Positions 25,737 through 38,380 are shown, counted from the first letter of the stretch. The stretch: 64,000 bases of DNA from Blastocrithidia nonstop (GCA_028554745.1 JAQOTN010000016.1:124001-188000); one strand, 5' to 3'. The notes: generated by a model from the sequence alone, not told the origin. Numbers and translations are program-made.

Positions 25737-25768
25737 AACAAATAATTTTTTTTAAAAAATTATTTGAA
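25737..25768. repeat. AT-rich perfect-type hairpin
   Basis: 'CAAATAATTTTTT' is followed within a few bases by its reverse complement, giving a compact AT stem. Such palindromes arise by chance in DNA this AT-rich; no function is claimed. Confidence 0.5.
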
Positions 25769-26336
25769 ACAATTTAGTTTTTTTGAAAGTTGTATTTACG
25801 AGTATAACTATAGTTTATAATATTGTACATATAACTCAATTATTAGTTGTTTCTTATAAACTAGCTTCTTAGTACGAAAAGTTAATTCTAGTAGAGATGA
25901 GGAAAATAGGTAAGAAAAATTTATTTATGTGCAAACCCGTTAATGCTTAACTATACGAATAGATATGTATACGGTAGAAGGAATTAAGAGTATTTGTTGT
26001 CATAAATAATTTTTTGAATTAAAAAAAACTTGTTGATTGCAGTAAAAGCAATTACATATCTGATTATGTATCAAAGCTAACACAAGTTATTTACACCACA
26101 AAAAAAAAATGCGAGTTTTAAAGCAATTTATATGATTAAGTAAATTTAATGTTTTGCTAAAAACTCGACTACTCACTTCTTAACATATCCATTTAAAAAA
26201 AAATTTTGTGCGCGTACACTCAACAATGTTTATATAAATTTTATTTATATTTGAAAGTTAATATTTTTTGCATTACTGAATTCAAAAAAAAATTGTACAT
26301 ATATATTTATTATTTTAGTGTTGCACAACAATTATA

Positions 26337-27791
26337 TTACTCTTCATCTTCTTTTTTTTTTATTTGTTGCTAGAGCGGTGCAGTGGCAGCTTCGAATTGT
26401 TTGGCAAATTTATCTTTTGCCGCATGAAATGCATTTTCGTCATCGGAGAAAACAGCCTAAAATACATTGTTAAGCTTCGAATATAGTTTTGACGATTTAC
26501 GTCTTTTATTACTACAGCCGCCACCTTGCACTAGTGCCTCTCCTACGTCAGCAGGATGTTCAATCCAATTGAAAGCGTTAATAAGCATTTAATATAAGCG
26601 GCATTTCACTCCCTTCTACTTCATAATCTTGTACAGACCGTCAAACGAGTCAGAAAGATTTTGCTGCATTTGTGGTCGGCATGTATTACTTAAAGTTTTG
26701 CTCTGATGACTATAAGACAAAATATTTCGTCCAAGCATAAATTCACTTGTGTTAAAATTGTAGCAGCTAGAGTAGATAATTGACATCACGCTTAGTGGTA
26801 ATGGTGTCTATTTATTTCTATTTAACAAAAAATTTATTAATTATTGAGTAGCTGTACTTACATTAAGTGCATATGATGATAATGCAGAAGTAACGCAGTC
26901 TGCAAAAATGTTACTAACTAAGCCAGCACCAAAACTACATAACGGTTGACAACACTTTACAAGACTTAGAATTTATGCACTATGTTCGCAATCACTGTTA
27001 CGTAAAAAGCAAACGTTTTCTCGTGAAAACAGTGATTTTAGCATCAACTAACATTGTTATTGATAACTTTTATCAATTGCTTCTTTGTTAATTTAGTGTA
27101 ATGCAAAAAGAAGGCTAGTCGCAGAAAACTCTGTATCATTTTCTGTATGCCCTATAAACGAGGGTTACTCTTACACCTGATCGTTGTTATTTTGACTATT
27201 TGCTGTATTACTTCTCTACAAATACGTTGACGATTGAAATGCTCATTATGATGGGTAGATAGGACCACCGGCTACAAAAATAGGATAATGCTACAACCTC
27301 TAATTACTATTATCTACAGAATCTAACATAATTTTTTGATATACATCACAAGGAAGATTACCATGGGTATCTACGCCACATGAAAAAATAATTGCAAATG
27401 ATGAAAACAAATCGCTAGGTTTGTTATTATCGAACGCACGTAAATCGCTAATACTTTTATAAGTACTTTGTCGTAATGACTAGGATGATTATTGAAATGG
27501 TCTACAAACAACTATCCCATTCAAATTCGTTTAGCTTTTGCATAACTTATCATAAGTATTCAAATGCAGTTAATCAGGCACAAAAACTTTATCACGTTTG
27601 TAAACTGAAAAAACACTTCTCTTCTTCCTGTTTAGTGTAAGTGTTTCACTGGTAAAGTCATGATTACTATTGACAAGTGAAATATCAAAATTTGTTTTAG
27701 CACATTTACAACTGTGATTTCGATTATTTGCTAGAAGTGCTAAACTACAAGCGATGCCCAACTATCCAGCCCCTAGTACGGCTATATTCAT
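26337..27791 (-). CDS. Divergent glycerol-3-phosphate dehydrogenase-like Rossmann protein
   Basis: 484 residues. The N-terminus 'MNIAVLGAGELGIACSLAL' is a dinucleotide-binding GxGxxG fold. Further landmarks follow the order of NAD-dependent glycerol-3-phosphate dehydrogenase: 'FSCGVDTHGNLPCDV' then 'IFVAGGPIYPSEWA' (position of the SGPSFAxE motif), a helical segment 'GLVSNIFADCVTSALSSYA', 'NFNTSEFMLGRNI' (position of SRNxxxG), and a final 'KGVKCRLYEMLINAFNW' resembling the C-terminal VEG/P-L-Y region. The catalytic Lys motif of GPDH is not obvious, inserts are Asn/Ser-rich and the tail is acidic, so activity is doubtful. It may be a kinetoplastid-specific paralogue. The Trp in 'PSEW' is TGA and the second G-loop residue before 'LG' is TAG=Glu. 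Confidence 0.7.
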
Positions 27792-27889
27792 CGCTATCAC
27801 GAAGTAAATTTAAAAAATATAAATATGTTAACTTCTTTGAAGAAAGTTATTTTTAAAAAAAATTTCAAATATTTTCATCGTGCATGTAT

Positions 27890-27905
27890 AAAAAAAAAAA
27901 AAAGG
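27890..27905 (-). promoter_or_regulatory. Poly-T tract upstream of the GPDH-like gene
   Basis: Continuous T-run on the minus strand about 100 nt before the ATG at 27791, the only long pyrimidine tract close to that start. Confidence 0.4.
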
Positions 27906-28524
27906 TTTTCCGAGCACGTTATTTACTTCAGTATGTACTTGATGTTTATCTAATAGAATTATATTATTAGCTAATTTTGACTCACCTCAACTCTCTTGCT
28001 CTTTCCCTCTATCTTACTATTCCTCTCTTATAGCATACAAAATGTCACATCAATTAAAACAAAACACGTACAATATTTAACCTTAATTTTTTAATCAAAA
28101 TTTTTTCAAAACAGAGAAGATTTCAATACGAAGTATCAAGTAAAATTGATTGTAGGAAATACAATTTATCGTCACTACGAGAGAAAATTCAAAGAAAATT
28201 ATATGTAAAAATGTTCGATACGGATAAGTATACGTTGAGCATGCCTTGATTTGCTTAACCTAAATTAAAAAAAATGGCGAGTAAACCTCGAAACTTTTAA
28301 AAAAATAACATTCAGAACGCATCAGTATTATTAACGATATGTTAAGACATAGCATTGCTTCTTGATTAATAAATTATATTTAACATACTTCTTGGGGGGG
28401 TTTTTTATTTTGATAGGTGATAAAGGTGTTGCTAAAGTAAACAACTATATAGTATATGTACTCTTTCGGCTTCTGATTTAAGTACAGCTTTTAATATTAT
28501 TTTACAAAGAATAATAATATTTTC

Positions 28525-28552
28525 TGTTGTTGTTGTTGTTGTTGTTGTTGTT
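28525..28552 (+). repeat. (TGT)n microsatellite
   Basis: About nine uninterrupted TGT units in non-coding sequence. Confidence 0.9.
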
Positions 28553-29014
28553 AATCCACATGTTTAAACTACAAAAAAAAAAAAGTTTTTATTTTATTTA
28601 CTATATAGTCAAATATTACTTACTACTATTTTTTTTTTGGAAGAAATGTTGTAGAAAAAAATATAAAATATTAAAAGTAAAAGTTCACAATTTTTGCTTC
28701 ACTACAAGATTTTATTTTTGTTGTAATCACTTCTACTAACCCTTTTTTGTTAGCAACTATTTTATTGACTATTCGTCATCAATAACAAATGTGTTAAATA
28801 TATGGTTTATATTAATTGTTTTAGTATGTGTTATCTTTTATAACTAAAAACAGTATGAGTACAGCTACATATTTTAGTTATAATTTATGTTGTTTTTCTA
28901 ATTGTAATTTTTATAACATTTTTTTTTTATAATTAAAAAAAGAAAAGTAAAGGTAGGGGTTATTGTAGTTAAACTGGATTTTTCTTATATTGCTTATTGT
29001 CAATAAGAACTTTT

Positions 29015-31720
29015 TTATATAATCTGTGTTATACTTTCAGACCATTTTTTGTTAATCCAATTACGCAACCGAATCAACTCTGAAGCACGTGCAATCGCGA
29101 GAGTGGCATTGGGCAGTGTATGAGATTTAAAAAATTCATCAAACTCGTGTACGTTGTTGTCGTCTTCACATGATACTGATTTGCCAATAATTGATACAAT
29201 TCACTGAATTCGAAATTGACCACTACCCCACTGACGCTTGATGCTGTCAAAGTTTTCCTGAAAGTACCGTCACAACTCATTCGTACCAAAGGATTCGTTA
29301 TTAGCCATTCCATTAAAAACAATTCCACCATACTGGCTACGTACACCAGTATTGCAGATGCACTTGGATGCGAACTATTTAACAAAACTCAAGTTTTTGC
29401 TTAGACATAATGCGTAAATAATTGCTCGGCACAACTCGTCTTCTCCGTCGACTGCTTGTAGTTTTGCGTACAGCTTTTCATTTCGTTCATCTACCTCATC
29501 ACTTCCACTGCTACGAATGTAAACTTATAGTGCGCGCGCAAGTGTGGCAATGTTGTATTAGCCCCCTGACAAAAACAGCTGTGCTTGTTTATTTGCATAC
29601 TACGTCAAGGATGAAGTGTACTCATTCTATTTGTCACCACTGACACATCCATTTGAGATAAGAGACAAACTCTAGTTAATCAATGTGTTTCGTTGCTCAC
29701 TTTCTTTATGATTTTGTGGAGTTCGTTGGAGTTGCCCTTTTGCTAACGGCAAAATAAAACTTAGCATCTTATCACACAATAGCTGTTTTGTATTCTTGTT
29801 GCTAAACATTGAAACAAAGCTTGTAGTATTGCTGAAGTACTCCTCAAGAGCAAGAACATCTTTCTCAACCTACTGTACCTTACGACTTATAGCAGCTATT
29901 CTGGTGGCATCATCAAATCCCATTTTTAACGCGGCAAACGTATCTGAAATTAGCCCACGTTTATCACCAAGTGACAAGTGTACATAGTAATTGATTCACT
30001 AATTGAAAAGTACGTCATCGTAACGACAGCGGTAGAATCCATAACGATCTGGGTTAACAGTTAATCATGAACACCGAGAAAGGTTACTGTTCAACTGCAC
30101 TTGTTGAAAGTTGTTATCATTAGAGTTGCCACTGTTTTCATGTACTGGTTCAAGAATGCACGACATTGTGTCATCTGGACACGCTTTTTCACCCAACTCA
30201 CCGTGTTGTTGCAACTGATCACTTGACAAGTGATTACCCTTGATTAACAATGGTACATATCATGGGCTAGCACACTTTGCCGAAGCAGAACGACTTGACG
30301 ATGCAAATAAGCACGGTTCATGACGAAGCAGTAATACATTATCGCTTTGACGATGTATGTGTACAAGTGGATAGTTCATTTGTGTGGTGAATACTTACAT
30401 CATTTTGCTAATAGGCATTTTCGATGAATTCTAGATAGCATCCCATAACTGTATCGTTTTAGTATCCTTGTACTGATATGTATTTATGTAATGTGCAATT
30501 GCAATACCTCACCGTTATGGGCCTAAGTAGTTTTGTAGCATGAAAACTAAACCCATACCTTTATCATAGCTGATCGAGTCAAAAATCTGTGTAATGTCAG
30601 CAGGATCGACGATTGGAATTTCAACTGGGTGGCTGTGATCGTACATGTCAATGTCCATTGCCTCACCAACTTTACTCGCGGCATACACCAAATTGTTTCA
30701 CTTTGAATTGAACGCGTTTGTTGCTACATTGCCACATCATGATGCAAAGCCTTCCTTGAGCCACAAACCCTCCCATCAATTGATTGCTACGAGATTACCG
30801 AACCAGTTGTGCGACACCTCATGGCAAAGTAACTCTGAAGCTCGTTTCAACGCATTAACACTGCTTTTGCCTTATTCTACTAGTATTGACTCAACACATG
30901 TAATACAGCCCCAGTTTTACATACCACCAATAGGAAAGTCAGGCACAGCCACAACGTCAAGCTTGGGGAGCGGAAACTTGCACTGGAAAAATTTTTCAAA
31001 ATATTTTAGAGCAAACGTTACAACTTTCAACGCAAATGCAGTTCGATTGATTTTTGTTGGAGTAGTGTATATTCGCACAACAACATCATCGACAATTTCT
31101 TAGACATAAGATAGCTAGCCAACTACGCATGCTGTAAGGTAAGGAGGACAGCGTGGGATAGTGTTAAAAGTGTGAACTACTCGTGTTCCGTGTACTTCTT
31201 TTGATAATAATGGTCCATTTGATAAAACCGTATAATTGCTCTGCTCAGCAGGAAGTGAGACGGTGAATGTAAAATCTGCCCGTGAAGCCGGCTCATCCTG
31301 ACAAATGTAAAACAATCTAGCCGCGGTAGGTTCGAAATGTGTTGACGCCATTCGATGCTCTGCCCCATCATAACTTGTACGTACCTGATAAAATCCTCGT
31401 AATTACGGTTGAATGATATGCTTAAAATGGAATCGAATGGTATATTCTTATAACGGCAAAGAAGCTGTGTGTGAAATAAGTTAAAGCTACAAAGTCTAGG
31501 CATGTGCATCTCGATGGATGCATTTTGCACCGTGAATAGAAATAATTTATATTGAACTGCCTGCGTGCAATTTGATTGTTGTGTTATGGAGTACATTTGT
31601 ATTACGTTTTAAACAAACAGTTTCATTACATTAGTATGTTCATTCAGCAAGGTTTACGTCAATATTTACAACATACGACTATGGCGTATATGCGTTAACC
31701 AATTTCACTGTTTTTGTCAT
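29015..31720 (-). CDS. M1-family zinc aminopeptidase (puromycin-sensitive type)
   Basis: 901 residues. N-terminal M1 domain: 'SYVVNIDVNLAEWTYECN', 'ELRGFYQVRTSYDGAEHRMA', 'STHFEPTAARLFYICQDEPA'. Catalytic domain: 'FPIGGMENWGCIT' at about 264-276, where the exopeptidase-motif Glu (residue 268) is a TAA codon, then H300-E301-x-x-H304 with E323 ('HEVSHNWFGNL', 'WEGLWLKEGFAS'), the full zinc-binding set. Two TGA codons give Trp in 'INWWEG' and 'FASW'. An ERAP-like helical C-terminal domain ends with 'LNATLAIARASEL'-type helices and 'NWINKKWSESIT'. No signal peptide is seen, suggesting a cytosolic enzyme that trims N-terminal residues from peptides. Start is the first in-frame ATG before 'KTVKLVNAYTPESY'. 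Confidence 0.95.
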
Positions 31721-32418
31721 TTCGCAGTTCTTCTTCACTATAATGATAATAACGTTAAAGTGAATAATACTTTCTTTTTCTTTCTCTTATCGTAGATTTT
31801 AATGTGCGCTTTCAGGAGGAGGAAAGACAAAAGAAAAAAAATATTGTTTTAATCTTGGCAAATAAATAAAAAATATTTATTTTTTTATTTATTTGTACCT
31901 TTTATCACGCTTACTGCTATTATAATGTATTTATCAAACCTTAATATTAATTGTGAATTCTGATCTAAATTATTCGCCAAAACTGATGTAACTAAACTTA
32001 TTTAAAATTTATTTTTTCACTTATCGATTATTTTTTTGCGGTAAATTTATCTATAAATTATTATTTTTCAAGGTTACAGTTATAATAAATAAGATAAACG
32101 GAATTACAAACTTTATAAACGTTGTGCATAGCTGTTCTTACATATTGATATACTATCATGATTAATGATACAATTTCTTTTTCCACTTCAGAGAACTTTT
32201 TTTCTCTTAACTAACGTGCTATCATGATAATAATATATATATTAATTTATTCTGCTGAATATCTGTTAAAAGATATAATTTTTTAAAATTACAAAAAAAG
32301 TAAAAACTGATACACTCAAGATTGTTTTTTCATTTTTAACGTAAAATTTATACCTCTTTTCTAAAGACAATTCTCATTGGATAAATTGTTTGTTATTTTC
32401 TTATATATTACATGAGTA
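31721..32418. other. AT-rich intergenic region
   Basis: About 0.7 kb. Holds the acceptor tract at 31,814-31,841; nothing else recognised. Confidence 0.5.
31814..31841 (-). promoter_or_regulatory. Polypyrimidine tract upstream of the aminopeptidase
   Basis: Minus-strand T/C-rich stretch about 95-120 nt before the ATG at 31720; candidate trans-splice acceptor region. Confidence 0.45.
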
Positions 32419-34641
32419 TTATTTTTTCCCGTAATTTATTACAAACGTCTAATCAACATCTGACTTGTTAGTTACTGCAAACTCTTCCATTGACTTGACA
32501 GCATCCGCTGCTACAATGTTATCTGACAAAATACTTATCTGTTATTCAAAAGCCTGTTTGCTTTGCTAGAAATTAAAAATAAGATGTTTAGTATACCGCT
32601 TTCACCTCTACAGTAATTGATTGCTCAATTTCTACTTCTTGACAAGTTCATGAATCTTTTTTGACAACTGAATATTTTATTGAAAGTAGTGAAGTGCATT
32701 AGCATCATTCTATTCCACAAAGAATTTTTTGCTCATTACTGGAACATTAAATTTATTAATTTGGTCAAATTTGCAAGTTAGGTTGTGTTTATCGTTTTGC
32801 GCCTGAGCAAACTTTGATATTTTAGTTAATTTTCTGATCATACTATATGGTTGTATTGTAAGTCGCTAAACTTGTGCATTGCAATTTGTTGTAAACAGCT
32901 ACAAACATTTATTAATATGTCGTAGTGAGATTTGTAATTTGGATTAGTGCGACACTTAAAGCAATTTTTTTATGCATAACACTGTCCCGTTAATAGACTG
33001 TAACAAGAGTTAAGAACCCATACTACCACACCATCAATATTATCACAGTCTATATCAATAAAACAATTGTTTACAATTTATTTTTTTTATGAAATCAGTA
33101 GCGTGCTTGTACGTTAACGTCGTATGAAAATTTTAGTTACAATAAGTGCATGTCTACTTTGCAATAAACTATACCAGCTATATCGTTCCGTCTAAACAGC
33201 ATAGTAATTGAGTTGCATTAGCAACTAGCAACTCTCTAATACCCACCTAGGTAATTTGGTACTTAATGTTGCACTAAGCTTCTGTTTATTAATTACCAAC
33301 TAAAATATTTTCACCTGCTTCGTCGACATTGCGTGTATTTACGTTATCGATGTGAAACACTAATATGGTTAGTACGTGCACAATAAATGGCATATGAGTG
33401 CGGAGTAACTTAAATCATTATTTTATCACTTAACAAAGTTGATGACATAGCTTATGTTACACATCTTTGTCAAACGCAAGAAAATTTTTTTCCTTTTATT
33501 ACATTTGACTTATTTCATTTTTATCGACAAGATGCATTTCCTCACACTTATTTTCCTCGTCAACAGCGTTTCCGTTTTATGTTACTACCTTCGTCAAACG
33601 TACTATTTACTTTCTTATATGTTAACTGTTAGCACAAAGCAATTTAAGACGTTCATTGTAAATTACAACTTAACTTGTAGCGATGTTATGTGGTGAGTTT
33701 GTTACAATTTACTGTAGCGTGTTAAGTAATAGTGTTGTTGATGATACACAAAATACAATTCTCTTTACGTTTTATGTACAAACTTTGTACATAGAATTAT
33801 TTTATAAATACAATTACTGACCAAAGATACTTTTAGACGCACCTTATATGTTTTACTATTGCCTTCACAATATTTGGCAAGCAGCCGATTAATTACACTT
33901 GGAAAATGTTGCATATATTGCAAAAAGTTTACGACCAGTTTATATTAATGTTTGCTGACTAGCATTTTTTTACGTGAGCATCTTTATGCTGTTTTACGTT
34001 TGCTTGATATTACGTTGTCACTCCTGCTTCTTTGTTTATAATTAGTTTGCAATATTAGCATTCTCCATCATCATAACATCGTACATATGCTTGACTTCTT
34101 GCAATTAATTCTTTGTATTAAATAAATTGATATGCAGTTGTTACTTTTCACTAATCAAGCGCTATATATCTTAACCGCTTAATTACAGCTGCACATTTTG
34201 TTGTTTATTTATTACCTTTGTCTTAACGTCTGCAACGCCTAGTGCAATTTTTGACTACTTCTGACTTTTTGTGTCAAATTGATCTTAACGAGAAGACGCA
34301 AATATCCCTACATTGTATTCTGTTAAATTGCTTAGCAACTTATGTTGTTCGTCAGAAGCGTAGTTTGCATAGCCGGAATTAACTTGTCCAGTCAACTTTG
34401 ATAATTGTGTTACTTTACTTTACGCATCAATAAGCTTTGTACGCAATATAGCATTTTCTTCTGACAATTATGCAGTTGTTCGAACTAACTAGTTATATTA
34501 TCGTTACACTACTTCCTTCTACTGTTAAAGAATCTGTTTTTGTTTTGTAGTGTGAACTATTGCACGCTTTAACAAATTTATTTTACGCTATAAATTGCCA
34601 TCGTCTTGCATTATTTTATTAATCTAATCTTTACTTGACAT
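32419..34641 (-). CDS. Coiled-coil protein of unknown function
   Basis: 740 residues in one frame, rich in Glu, Lys, Gln and Leu with heptad-like spacing, especially near the N-terminus: 'NLERKINLLKRAIVHTTKQK', 'EKEVVEREYNELVRTTAELS', 'ENAILRTKLIDAESKVTQL'. Many of the Glu residues in the heptads are TAA or TAG, so the gene looks heavily broken in the standard code. The opening resembles N-termini of eukaryotic coiled-coil tethers and basal-body proteins but is too generic to name. The C-terminus ('FEEQISILSDNIVAADAVKS') remains in frame to TAA. A pyrimidine-rich stretch on the minus strand (34,711-34,727) lies about 70 nt before the ATG. Structural or tethering role inferred only from the coiled coil. 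Confidence 0.75.
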
Positions 34642-35458
34642 ATGATGATGACTTTACTATGCAAAATGAAAAAAACAAATAGTATTAACAGTGAAAGTAA
34701 TTTGTTTGTTAGGGAAAGGGAGCGGGGGTGTTCGAGAAATTTATTGCAAGTAGTGATGTATCGATAAGTTCAGTTAACAGTAATCAAATGTGCGCAGAGA
34801 TTTAATTTCTATTCGCTTGACTACCACTTTGAATTTTATTTATGATTAAGAGAGAAAAAAGAACTTTTCAAAAGAAAACTAATGCGCTTAATAAAATTTA
34901 TTATCACAAAAACGATATAATTCGCAAACGTCACAGAAAATTCACAAAATTTAAACTAATAAAAGAAAAAGAGAAATTGTGATGCATGTGTAAAAACTTA
35001 TAAATACAGATATTTAAAAAAAAAAAAAGAACTCATAGTGGTTAGACTGAAAATGTTATTTATTGATAGGGAGTATTAGAATTTGTGACATAAAAGTAAA
35101 TACTTTGAAAGATGACATATGTTGAAATATATATGTAATATAAGTTGTAGAAGTTGAATTCACTTATACATACACGTTAATATGTAAATAAAACGTGAAG
35201 ATTTATGAACAAAAAAATAGAGTATGTTATCACTACAACAAAAAATGCAATATTTACAAGTTATTTGTATTCGAGTTTTATTTTTAATTTGAAAAAAAAT
35301 GATCTTATTAAGAAAGAAGGATAAAATAGCAATTTGTTAATAACTTTCTTTAAAAAGTAATGTTAAAATATTTTATAATATAAACGTGTGATATGATCAA
35401 AAAATATTTGTTCTACAACCATAACTTTGCTACGAGTGTAATTTTATACGTAGCTTTA
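34642..35458. other. AT-rich intergenic region
   Basis: About 0.8 kb between SLD5 and the coiled-coil gene. Contains the purine-rich stretch at 34,711-34,727 and an A-run near 35,015-35,028; no gene recognised. Confidence 0.5.
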
Positions 35459-36433
35459 TTACAGTAAACGCACTTTTCCTTTTATTGTTTTCTACCGAAG
35501 TGAATGATAAGGTAATAGAAACATCTCACCCACATGTATGTTTTGTTGCACTCCCTACATCAACGAAACCGTCCCTAATTATTAAAGTGCAACGGCAAAA
35601 ACATAAGTGTGCAGATTAGGTGTAGGAAGTATCTATACCCCCTCGGCTTATGGAAGATGCGGTGTAATGTATTGCAAGTTCGTAGGTAAATTATGCAACC
35701 CATTTCGAACAACCGCACGTTGAATAGCTATAGCAAGATGATCAGCGACTAATTGTTCACGAGTGGATAAATTACATCGTTGAGGTGTTTGTACATTAAC
35801 TAAACTGTTTGTTGTAAAACTTATGACATTCTCTTCATTGTGTCGCTCAAAATAAATGGAAGTGCACAAACGTTAAATTTTACGTAACCTGCATCGTAAC
35901 AATTAGCAGATGAAAAAATTTATTCGTTACATTTATAACCTCATTATGTTTGATGGTAATAATGATAAGTGAATGGGAAATTTGTTATTACCACCGTCCG
36001 TGTTTTGCTTCTACATTTCAATAGCTCTTTCTACTTTACCTTATTGTATATGCAAAAGTTCAAGAGCTCTATCTATAACCTGTTCTGGATAGGGCATTAT
36101 CTACGGACAATGTCGTTAATTATCAGTCAATGCTCTTAACGTTTATAACATGTGCATTGCATCAAATCTGAAATCAGTACTATTACTATAACTTGTTTTT
36201 TGTCTGCTTTCAAGTGAATGCATAATGCTTATATCATTGCGTTTATGTAAATCACTTACATCATCAAAAAAATTTTAAGAGGTAAAATATGTATTGACAG
36301 AATCAAGATTATTAACTACAGTTTATGCTTCAATTGAAGAAATTCTTTAGTGGTGCAAGTCAGTAAGTGCTTATACACTTTACTAGTAGTTAATCGTTTG
36401 TTGATTATTGGTATCACTATGGCCAAAGTACAT
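35459..36433 (-). CDS. SLD5: GINS complex subunit SLD5
   Basis: 324 residues. The GINS A-domain signature 'LEMERINFFICELLRCRLRK' matches human GINS4 'MEMERIRYVLSSYLRCRLMK'; both Glu residues of 'LEMER' are TAA codons. The B-domain is recognisable in 'LPEAEGVEILPTPNLHTYVF' and 'LPYHSLREKTIKGKVRLL', equivalent to the C-terminal strands of SLD5. The N-terminal 100 residues are longer and Asn/Ser-rich compared with the human protein. SLD5 with PSF1-3 forms GINS, part of the CMG replicative helicase in the nucleus. The reading ends with two consecutive TAA codons; I end at the first because human SLD5 stops at the same point. Confidence 0.93.
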
Positions 36434-37482
36434 TGTATAATGTGCTGGCACTAGTAAATATTATAAAATTAACACAATAGTTATTATTCTTCTATTTTTT
36501 TTTAATGTGTAACTTGTGATTAACTATTATTAAATTTTATCTTTACTAATAGAAAATAATATTAACGTGTCTAGTCTTCTCTTCTCACTTAATGGCAATT
36601 CGTATTGTGAATTTCTTTTTACTTTTTTTTACAAATTACTGTCAAAGGTAAAAACAGCATTGAATGAACATTTAGTAAATTTTATTAATATTTCTTTTTC
36701 GTTATAGCACATTGAACATTTTGTGATGCTATAACTACTACTTGCCTTGAATAAGTAAAATAATTAGATTTCTAAGATGTATATAAATTATTCATATATG
36801 CACATAAAAATATTCTAATCAACTGTACGTTAATCACTTATATTTCATTATTATAATATGTTATTCAAATACGTTATATACAGGTTTTTAGGTAAATAAT
36901 TAAATAAAAAAAAATTTACTGTTATTAACAGGTTTCTGAATGATAAATTCGACTTCACCTTCGACTTTTACGGCAAGAAACTAAATAGTATTGAATAAGT
37001 AGTAATAAAAAAAAAATTTTAATGATCAAATCAAACTAGTAAAAATACTTGGGTATTTTTACAGATAATTACACAATCACAAAAAATAGTAGATTTGTCT
37101 ATCGTCATAATATTTAATAATATAGATTATCTTTTCGGGGTTTTTTTGACATTTACTCTCATATTTTAGAGGCGAAAAAAAGAATGCTACAATGATTAGT
37201 TTTTTATAAAAGCCAATGGTGTGTGTGATTTTTCAGCGTAAACACTACATTTTGTCAAAACATGTACAAACATTTATAATAAAATAATACTCGCACGTAA
37301 ATTTAAATATTTTTCGTGAATGATATTTTTATTTCGTCTAGTATACTTATTAAAAAAATGTTGACATTGTTAGCTGTTTAATTTATTTTAAAATATATAA
37401 ATCCACTTTTCCTCATCAAATTTTTATGTGAATTAATAAATACTATTTAATTGTAAAAATGAAATGGATATAGTCTTGTTTA
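36434..37482. other. AT-rich intergenic region
   Basis: About 1 kb of low-complexity AT sequence with A-runs; no motif recognised on either strand. Confidence 0.5.
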
Positions 37483-38361
37483 TTAATTTTGTTTTGCTAA
37501 TATTGCATTTAATTTACATTGCATTTCATTTCGTAATTTTGTTGCTAGCGAGTTAGCATCTTCAATCTATGGAATATACTAAAATTTTCCTAAGTAAAGA
37601 TAAATATCAGCAGAATAGCCTGGTAAACTTTTGAGACTTGGAGGTCAAACTATGTGATTATTAATAACGACGCAATAGTAAATTTCAAGTTTGTGCTTTA
37701 ATATTGTGGTCATGGTGCCTAGTCGAAAATCTTGCAACGTGAGGGGATTCCAATTCATCGCACCTTCAGGAAAAAACGAAAGACAGCCACCGTTGCATAT
37801 AAATTATTCGACCTAATGAGATACTAGAGCTTGCTTCTCTTTATTGACTGAAAACGATGCACTATTATCATCTTTAAAGTAAACAAGAAAATGTTTACAT
37901 GACTGTAAAATAAATCCAAACAACGGAATATTGAGCAACGTTGCTTTTGCAAACCCGCGTATCTGTTTCATTACAGGAAAAGGTGCCTTCCACAGGAAAA
38001 GTAGTGTGTCAAAGAAAGACGTGTGATTCATACAAATAACGTAGTGTCCTTGTATCTCACTCCAAGTAAGTGATTCAGGCATCGTATGTAAGCGAATGTG
38101 TCGATTACAAGCACGGTGAAAACGACCTAAAATCAAGGCGCAAACACACCGCACATATATTTCACATTTGGAAGCAGATAGTATACTTAATGCAGGTAAC
38201 GATAACGCACGTAAGATACGAGCAAAAAATCATGTTAGCGTTACTGCAACTATTGTGTTAAATGTAAACCATATTCGTAACAATGTTTATGGTAGTAGTC
38301 GATAAACCACTGAATAGTAAAATATGCACATTGGTATAACAACAAACAATGCTTGCAACAT
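37483..38361 (-). CDS. PlsC-type acyltransferase (lysophosphatidate acyltransferase-like)
   Basis: 292 residues. Two N-terminal hydrophobic segments (about residues 1-22 and 28-58) precede the acyltransferase domain. The catalytic HX4D motif is 'NHTSFFD' (H113, D118) and the phosphate-binding motif is 'FPEGAM' (197-202), with 'HYVICMNHTSFFD' and 'SFFPEGAMNWNP' both typical of LPAAT/AGPAT enzymes. The family transfers an acyl group to lysophosphatidic acid in ER membranes during phospholipid synthesis; exact substrate cannot be told. TAG/TAA encode Glu in the segment before 'FICNGG'. The frame ends with TAA-TAA. The ATG is only four bases from a strong splice-acceptor sequence, which fixes the start well. 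Confidence 0.92.
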
Positions 38362-38366
38362 AACGC

Positions 38367-38380
38367 TGGGGAAAAAAAGG
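38367..38380 (-). promoter_or_regulatory. Splice acceptor immediately upstream of the acyltransferase
   Basis: Minus-strand sequence CC-T7-CCCCAG ends four nucleotides before the ATG. It is the clearest polypyrimidine-AG acceptor in the window and predicts an extremely short 5' UTR. Confidence 0.65.

Larger units (their letters stand above)
25506..26336. other. AT-rich intergenic region
   Basis: About 0.8 kb between the GPDH-like stop and the DNAAF11 start. It holds the acceptor tract at 25,563-25,577 and an AT hairpin near 25,737-25,768. No coding motif seen. Confidence 0.5.
27792..29014. other. AT-rich intergenic region with a GTT microsatellite
   Basis: About 1.2 kb between the aminopeptidase stop and the GPDH-like start. 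It contains the poly-T tract at 27,890-27,905, a TGT/GTT trinucleotide repeat at 28,525-28,552 and no recognised gene. Confidence 0.5.

Noticed and set aside
31177-31596. 139-codon minus-strand frame in the aminopeptidase region
   Set aside because: Another frame of the same strand carries conserved M1 sequence ('STHFEPTAARLFYICQDEPA'), so this is a shadow.
34711-34760. G-rich and 'GGTTCGA'-like strings checked for tRNA genes
   Set aside because: No D-, anticodon- and T-arm pairing could be built around them; no tRNA found anywhere in the window.
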